Shown: one piece after another, positions 5,536 to 8,729 of the stretch
Position numbering within the stretch: position 1 is the stretch's first letter
Layout: each line of letters opens with the position of its first letter
Assembly (NCBI GenBank): GCA_001805125.1
Contig: MHEF01000023.1
Location: 1,505 to 10,233 of the forward strand
Length of the DNA: 8,729 bases
Direction: 5' to 3'
Source of the DNA: Nitrospirae bacterium RBG_13_39_12
GTDB taxonomy: Bacteria > Nitrospirota > Thermodesulfovibrionia > Thermodesulfovibrionales > SM23-35
Translations under genes and position numbers: made by a program
The notes under the pieces: model-generated
Seen by the model: the letters and a program-made list of their open reading frames with translations, nothing else
Told to the model about the DNA's origin: nothing
Database searches by the model: none

Positions 5536-6501
5536 ATGTCTGAATTCCCTCATTGCCTCATCCTCAGGTGTATCGGAATTAGTTCTGTATTTAGGAGAGA
5601 AATGCATAACAACAAGGTTTTTGACACCCGCCTCCTTGGCGATTTTACCTGTTACCGTTGATGTAAGGTGGAATCTTTCCAGTGCTCTTTCCCTGTCTTC
5701 TTCCATAAAGTATGCCTCGCAATATAATGTGTCAGAGCCTGAAACAAAGCCGATAATATTTTTGATATTACCGGCATCTATTGACACGTCAGTAACATAA
5801 GCGATCTTCTGCCCTTTTGTTATCTTCGCGATGTTTCTTAAGTTATCAAGCTTGTATCGCTTATTGGAAATAATGAATTCCATGTCTCCCGGCATTTGCT
5901 CCCTGACAGCCTTTTTAAAATCTGAAAGCCAGGGCCCTACAGGTAGACCCATCTTTTTCAAGATTACCTTGTTGATGTTGATGTGGAATTCCTCCTCTGC
6001 CGAGAAGGCAAGACATGGTATCTGATGGTCTAACTGGATGGCTTTTATTGTAAACAGGGGCTCCCTTAAAATGATACCGTTGAATTCAGATATATTATTG
6101 TCAATTCTCCTGAAATTATTTTCAGAACTGAAGCTTGATGATAATATCCTGTCTCCATTAACACTGAAGACATCTATTGTTAACGGGTATTCTTTTATAA
6201 GGTTCCATGTATAACCCCTGAGCTTGCCTTCCACACAATCGGTTATGTTCGAAGGGCCATATACTCTTAAAGGGATTTCCCTTCTCAAGAGTGCCCTCAG
6301 TAAAGTATCAAACCCTATAAAGTGATCTATATGCGTATGTGTTACAAAAACATCTGTTATTTTCTGAAGATCACGGGGTTTAAGTGCATTAATATTGCCT
6401 ATGTCGAATAAGAATGCCCTTTTTTCTCTGGTTATCCTTACAAAGAGAGAGGGGTCTTCAAAAGGGCTGTTTACAAGATTGTGAATAAAAGTAGGTTTCA
6501 T
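5524..6501 (-). CDS. rnz: Ribonuclease Z-family metallo-beta-lactamase-fold nuclease
   Basis: The 325-residue protein has the RNase Z signature set. The HxHxDH zinc motif is H55-x-H57-x-D59-H60 (THTHIDHFIGF). H159 (LDHQIPCLAF), the metal-bridging D238 (AYVTDVS), H278 (FHLTS) and H300 (HFSPKYR) follow. The segment KMGLPVGPWLSDFKKA matches the conserved PxGP block found before the tRNA-binding region. RNase Z cleaves the 3' trailer of pre-tRNAs in the cytoplasm, above all those lacking an encoded CCA. Length agrees with the short bacterial form (about 300-330). The ATG at 6501 has no Shine-Dalgarno, but TATAAT lies 5 nt upstream. The sequence is somewhat divergent (HLTS in place of HST/HLTA), so a related MBL-fold nuclease is possible. 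It is convergent with fabF and divergent from galT. Confidence 0.8.
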   Translation of the reverse strand: MKPTFIHNLVNSPFEDPSLFVRITREKRAFLFDIGNINALKPRDLQKITDVFVTHTHIDHFIGFDTLLRALLRREIPLRVYGPSNITDCVEGKLRGYTWNLIKEYPLTIDVFSVNGDRILSSSFSSENNFRRIDNNISEFNGIILREPLFTIKAIQLDHQIPCLAFSAEEEFHININKVILKKMGLPVGPWLSDFKKAVREQMPGDMEFIISNKRYKLDNLRNIAKITKGQKIAYVTDVSIDAGNIKNIIGFVSGSDTLYCEAYFMEEDRERALERFHLTSTVTGKIAKEAGVKNLVVMHFSPKYRTNSDTPEDEAMREFRHSGR

Positions 6502-6506
6502 GAGTG

Positions 6507-6512
6507 ATTATA
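6507..6512 (-). promoter_or_regulatory. -10 element (TATAAT) of rnz
   Basis: A consensus TATAAT reads on the minus strand at 6512-6507, with only 5 nt (CACTC) before the ATG at 6501. The -35 is poor (TTGTTA at 6537-6532 with a 19-bp spacer). It lies back to back with the galT -10 at 6524-6529, so the two divergent promoters occupy overlapping DNA and may compete. Confidence 0.45.
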
Positions 6513-6520
6513 TCCTATTG

Positions 6521-6529
6521 TGATATAAT
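6521..6529 (+). promoter_or_regulatory. Extended -10 promoter of galT-glgA
   Basis: TGA-TATAAT at 6521-6529 is a perfect extended -10 (TGn-TATAAT). No clear -35 is seen, which is acceptable for this class. The predicted start of transcription is about 6535-6537, exactly at the first base of the leader hairpin, giving a leader of about 76 nt with a Shine-Dalgarno. Confidence 0.5.
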
Positions 6530-6536
6530 AATAACA

Positions 6537-6595
6537 AAATGGGAAGTAAGAAAATCAGGTTTTTGATTTAAAGTAGTTTTTCTTGCTTCCCATTT
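6537..6595 (+). promoter_or_regulatory. 18-bp stem-loop in the galT leader
   Basis: The arms at 6537-6554 and 6578-6595 pair over 18 positions with a single G-U wobble when read as plus-strand RNA, around a 23-nt AT-rich loop. On the minus strand the wobble becomes an A-C mismatch, so the fold favours the galT transcript. The stem ends 7 nt before the GGAGGA ribosome site, which remains free. It could be a 5'-terminal stabilising stem-loop, a regulatory leader, or the ends of a small inserted element. There is no U-tract directly after the stem, so a plain terminator is less likely. Confidence 0.6.
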
Positions 6596-6602
6596 AAAAA
6601 TT

Positions 6603-6608
6603 GGAGGA
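6603..6608 (+). promoter_or_regulatory. Strong ribosome binding site of galT
   Basis: GGAGGA at 6603-6608 lies 3 nt before the ATG at 6612 and is followed by a further G, forming GGAGGAG. It fixes the galT start and contrasts with four neighbours that have no Shine-Dalgarno. Confidence 0.75.
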
Positions 6609-6611
6609 GAT

Positions 6612-7607
6612 ATGTCCGAACTTAGAAAAGATCCCATATCCGGTCGCTGGGTTATTATCTCTGTGGAAAGGGGCAAAAGACCAACAGATTTTGTCTCTCC
6701 GTCACAGAGAAAAAAGGGCGGTTTCTGCCCATTCTGTCCGGGTAACGAATACACTACGCCAGTAGAGATAATGTCATTCAGACCTTCTGATACAAAGCCG
6801 AATTCTCAGGGATGGACTTTGCGGGTTATGCCTAATAAGTTTCCAGCCCTTCAGATATATGGAGATCTCAACAAGGCAGGAGAGGGCCTCTTTGACAAGA
6901 TGAACGGTATAGGTGCCCATGAGGTAATTGTTGAGACCCCTGACCACATGCTCAGCCTGTCGACAATCTCACGGAAGGCTGTCGAAGATGTATTATGGGC
7001 ATATTATTTAAGGCTCACTGATTTAAAAAAAGACAGGCGTTTTAAGTACGCACTGATATTCAAGAACGAAGGAGAGTCAGCAGGCGCTTCCCTTGAACAT
7101 TCCCATACTCAGTTGATCGCTCTGCCAATTATCCCCAAGCTGGTAAAAGAAGAAACTGACTCGGCAAAAAGGTATTATGATTTAAAAGAAAGATGTATTT
7201 TTTGCGATGTGATTAATCAGGAGCTGGAGTACAGGAAGAGGGTGATTTTCGAAAATGCAAAATATGTTGCGCTCGCACCATTTGCGCCAAGAGCCCCTTT
7301 TGAGACATGGATATTACCCAAAAGACACGAATCAAACTTCCATCCACCGGACAAGGACTTTTCAGGTCTTGCGGAGATTCTCCAGGTCGTCCTTAAGCAG
7401 ATAGATAAGATACTTGAAGTTCCTCCTTATAATTTTGTTATACATACGTCTCCTTTTCATGATGAAGTAAACGATCACTACCACTGGCATATAGAGTTAT
7501 TGCCAAAGCTTACTAAAATTGCAGGGTTTGAATGGGGTTCGGGTTTCTATATTAACCCAACGCCCCCTGAGGAATCAGCCAGATTTATGAGTGAAGCCAA
7601 GATATGA
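6612..7607 (+). CDS. galT: Galactose-1-phosphate uridylyltransferase (GalT/HIT superfamily)
   Basis: This 331-residue HIT-superfamily nucleotidyltransferase usually exchanges UMP between UDP-glucose and galactose-1-phosphate through a uridylyl-histidine. The N-terminal zinc pair C39-x2-C42 (FCPFCPGNE), H103 (GAHEVIVETPDH) and H163 match the E. coli zinc site. The active-site triad region is H163-S-H165-T-Q167, with H165 as expected nucleophile (HPHGQ in E. coli). The C-terminal half-domain keeps H289-x-H291-x-H293 (HYHWHIELLPKL) and an extra CxxC at 195-198 (RCIFCDV), common in non-enterobacterial GalT proteins. It is translationally coupled to glgA (ATGA), with no galK or galE near. That context suggests work with glucose-1-phosphate and nucleotide-glucose in glycogen metabolism, possibly acting on ADP- rather than UDP-sugars; this is inference. 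Confidence 0.9.
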   Translation: MSELRKDPISGRWVIISVERGKRPTDFVSPSQRKKGGFCPFCPGNEYTTPVEIMSFRPSDTKPNSQGWTLRVMPNKFPALQIYGDLNKAGEGLFDKMNGIGAHEVIVETPDHMLSLSTISRKAVEDVLWAYYLRLTDLKKDRRFKYALIFKNEGESAGASLEHSHTQLIALPIIPKLVKEETDSAKRYYDLKERCIFCDVINQELEYRKRVIFENAKYVALAPFAPRAPFETWILPKRHESNFHPPDKDFSGLAEILQVVLKQIDKILEVPPYNFVIHTSPFHDEVNDHYHWHIELLPKLTKIAGFEWGSGFYINPTPPEESARFMSEAKI

Positions 7608-8729
7608 AAATATTGATAGCCTCTCCGGAAGCGGTGCCTTATGCTAAGACAGGCGGACTTGCAGATGTAGTAGGCTCTCTTGTAAAGGAATACAGGAGAA
7701 CGAAGGAAGATGCATATGTTGTTCTACCTCTTTATAAAAGCATAAAAAACAGCAAGAAGCCGCCGGTTGATACAGGTCTTGAGATAAAAGTCCCTGTGGG
7801 AGGAAAGGTTATAAAGGGCAGGATATTCAGTGACCGGTCTTCAGCCTATTTCATAGGGTGTGATAAATTTTTCAACAGGCAGGAACTCTATGGGACTCAG
7901 GAAGGTGATTATATTGATAATGCATCGAGATTTATTTTTTTCTCAAGAGGAGTTCTTGAGGCATGCAAGAAACTTAAATTAAAACCCGATGTAATTCATT
8001 GTAACGACTGGCAGACAGGGCTTATCCCGCTTTATCTCAAAACAATATACAGAAATGATAAATTCTTAAAAAATACAGCCGGCATCCTGACGATACATAA
8101 CCTCGGCTATCAGGGCCTTTTCCCGCCAGCAGAGATGCTGCTCACAGGGTATGGATGGGAGCTTTTCACACCTGAAGGTATAGAGTTCTACGGAAAGGTG
8201 AATTTTCTTAAAGCAGGGATTATCTCTGCAGATATCATTAATACAGTCAGTAATAATTATTCGAAAGAGATACTCAATAAAGAGTTCGGGTTTGGCCTTG
8301 ACGGAGTATTAAGAAATAGAGCTAAAGATCTTTACGGTGTTATAAATGGCATCGATTACGACGAATGGGATCCCTCGAGAGATAAATTTATCCCTGCCAA
8401 TTACAGCAATGATGAAATTTCCGGGAAGGGCAAATGTAAAAAGGAGCTTTTGAGGTCATTGTTCGGTTCCTCAGACGATATTGATTCTGAACGCATCCCG
8501 CTTGTGGGAATGGTTGGAAGACTTGCCGCACAAAAGGGATTTGACCTTGTTATCCAGTCTGTTGATGAACTTTTGTCTATGGGTGTAAAGCTTATCATTC
8601 TTGGCAAGGGGGAAGAAATTATCCAGAGAAGCTTATACGAAATAGCAAAAAAATATAAGGGTAGTGTATATGTTAACATAGGATTTGAAGAACCATTTGC
8701 CCACAGGGTTTATGCAGGTTCAGACTTTT
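7604..8729 (+). CDS. glgA: Glycogen synthase, 3' end outside the window
   Basis: The first 375 residues of a GT5-family glycogen/starch synthase are present; the usual length is about 480. The enzyme transfers glucose from ADP-glucose (or UDP-glucose) to the non-reducing end of an alpha-1,4-glucan. Visible motifs include K15-T-G-G-L (PYAKTGGLADVVGSL, sugar-nucleotide binding), HCNDWQTGLIPLYLK, HNLGYQG, the loop VINGIDYDEWDP, and the second Rossmann domain starting near GMVGRLAAQKGFDL. The frame is open to the window edge, ending at EEPFAHRVYAGSDF; the acidic C-terminal active-site loop (E...GL) lies outside. The ATG at 7604 overlaps the galT TGA (ATGA), with no separate Shine-Dalgarno, so translation is probably coupled to galT. 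Confidence 0.93.
   Translation, partial: MKILIASPEAVPYAKTGGLADVVGSLVKEYRRTKEDAYVVLPLYKSIKNSKKPPVDTGLEIKVPVGGKVIKGRIFSDRSSAYFIGCDKFFNRQELYGTQEGDYIDNASRFIFFSRGVLEACKKLKLKPDVIHCNDWQTGLIPLYLKTIYRNDKFLKNTAGILTIHNLGYQGLFPPAEMLLTGYGWELFTPEGIEFYGKVNFLKAGIISADIINTVSNNYSKEILNKEFGFGLDGVLRNRAKDLYGVINGIDYDEWDPSRDKFIPANYSNDEISGKGKCKKELLRSLFGSSDDIDSERIPLVGMVGRLAAQKGFDLVIQSVDELLSMGVKLIILGKGEEIIQRSLYEIAKKYKGSVYVNIGFEEPFAHRVYAGSDF

Noticed and set aside
8401..8679. Minus-strand open frame opposite glgA
   Set aside because: The plus strand there encodes the well-conserved second Rossmann domain of glycogen synthase.
1..8729. CRISPR array, tRNA/rRNA genes, transposase or defence island
   Set aside because: No regularly spaced direct repeats, cloverleaf or rRNA-like sequence, or recognisable transposase or defence proteins were found on either strand.

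Overview
The window holds eight genes or gene remnants from a bacterial chromosome of moderate to low GC. The mix resembles Nitrospirota (Thermodesulfovibrionia-like) or a deltaproteobacterial-type lineage: a PilZ/DUF4388/J/TPR fusion, a YprB-type exonuclease, a galT-glgA pair, and palindromic repeats both between and inside genes. This placement is a judgement from gene content; there is no rRNA or other decisive marker.

Minus-strand block (4121 down to 1). In order of transcription: a RodZ-like membrane protein (4121-3360); a 564-residue PilZ-DUF4388-J-domain-TPR protein (3279-1585); a frameshifted, truncated remnant of a Clp1-type P-loop polynucleotide kinase/ATPase whose start overlaps the previous gene (1637-~1435); a 137-bp GC-rich inverted-repeat element (1204-1340); a YprB-like DEDD exonuclease (1098-310); and a conserved cysteine-rich hypothetical protein that runs off the left edge and seems to start with AUA (332-1).

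fabF (4222-5535, plus strand) is divergent from rodZ. It carries an in-frame insertion of about 22 codons built around a perfect 18-bp palindrome related to a hairpin in the intergenic element. Its 3' end overlaps by 12 bp the 3' end of a convergent RNase Z-family gene (6501-5524, minus).

Divergent from the RNase Z gene is galT (6612-7607), whose leader begins with an 18-bp stem-loop. It is coupled by an ATGA overlap to glgA (7604 to the right edge, truncated). These two suggest glycogen/hexose-phosphate metabolism.

Two start-site architectures appear. Four genes (yprB-like, the J-domain gene, rnz, fabF) have a -10-like hexamer 5-8 nt before an ATG and no Shine-Dalgarno, as expected for leaderless mRNAs. 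rodZ (TTG start) and galT have clear Shine-Dalgarno sequences and room for ordinary leaders. No tRNA, rRNA, CRISPR array, transposase or defence system was seen. The most interesting signals are the palindrome inside fabF, the leaderless pattern, the decayed Clp1-like gene, and the galT leader hairpin.
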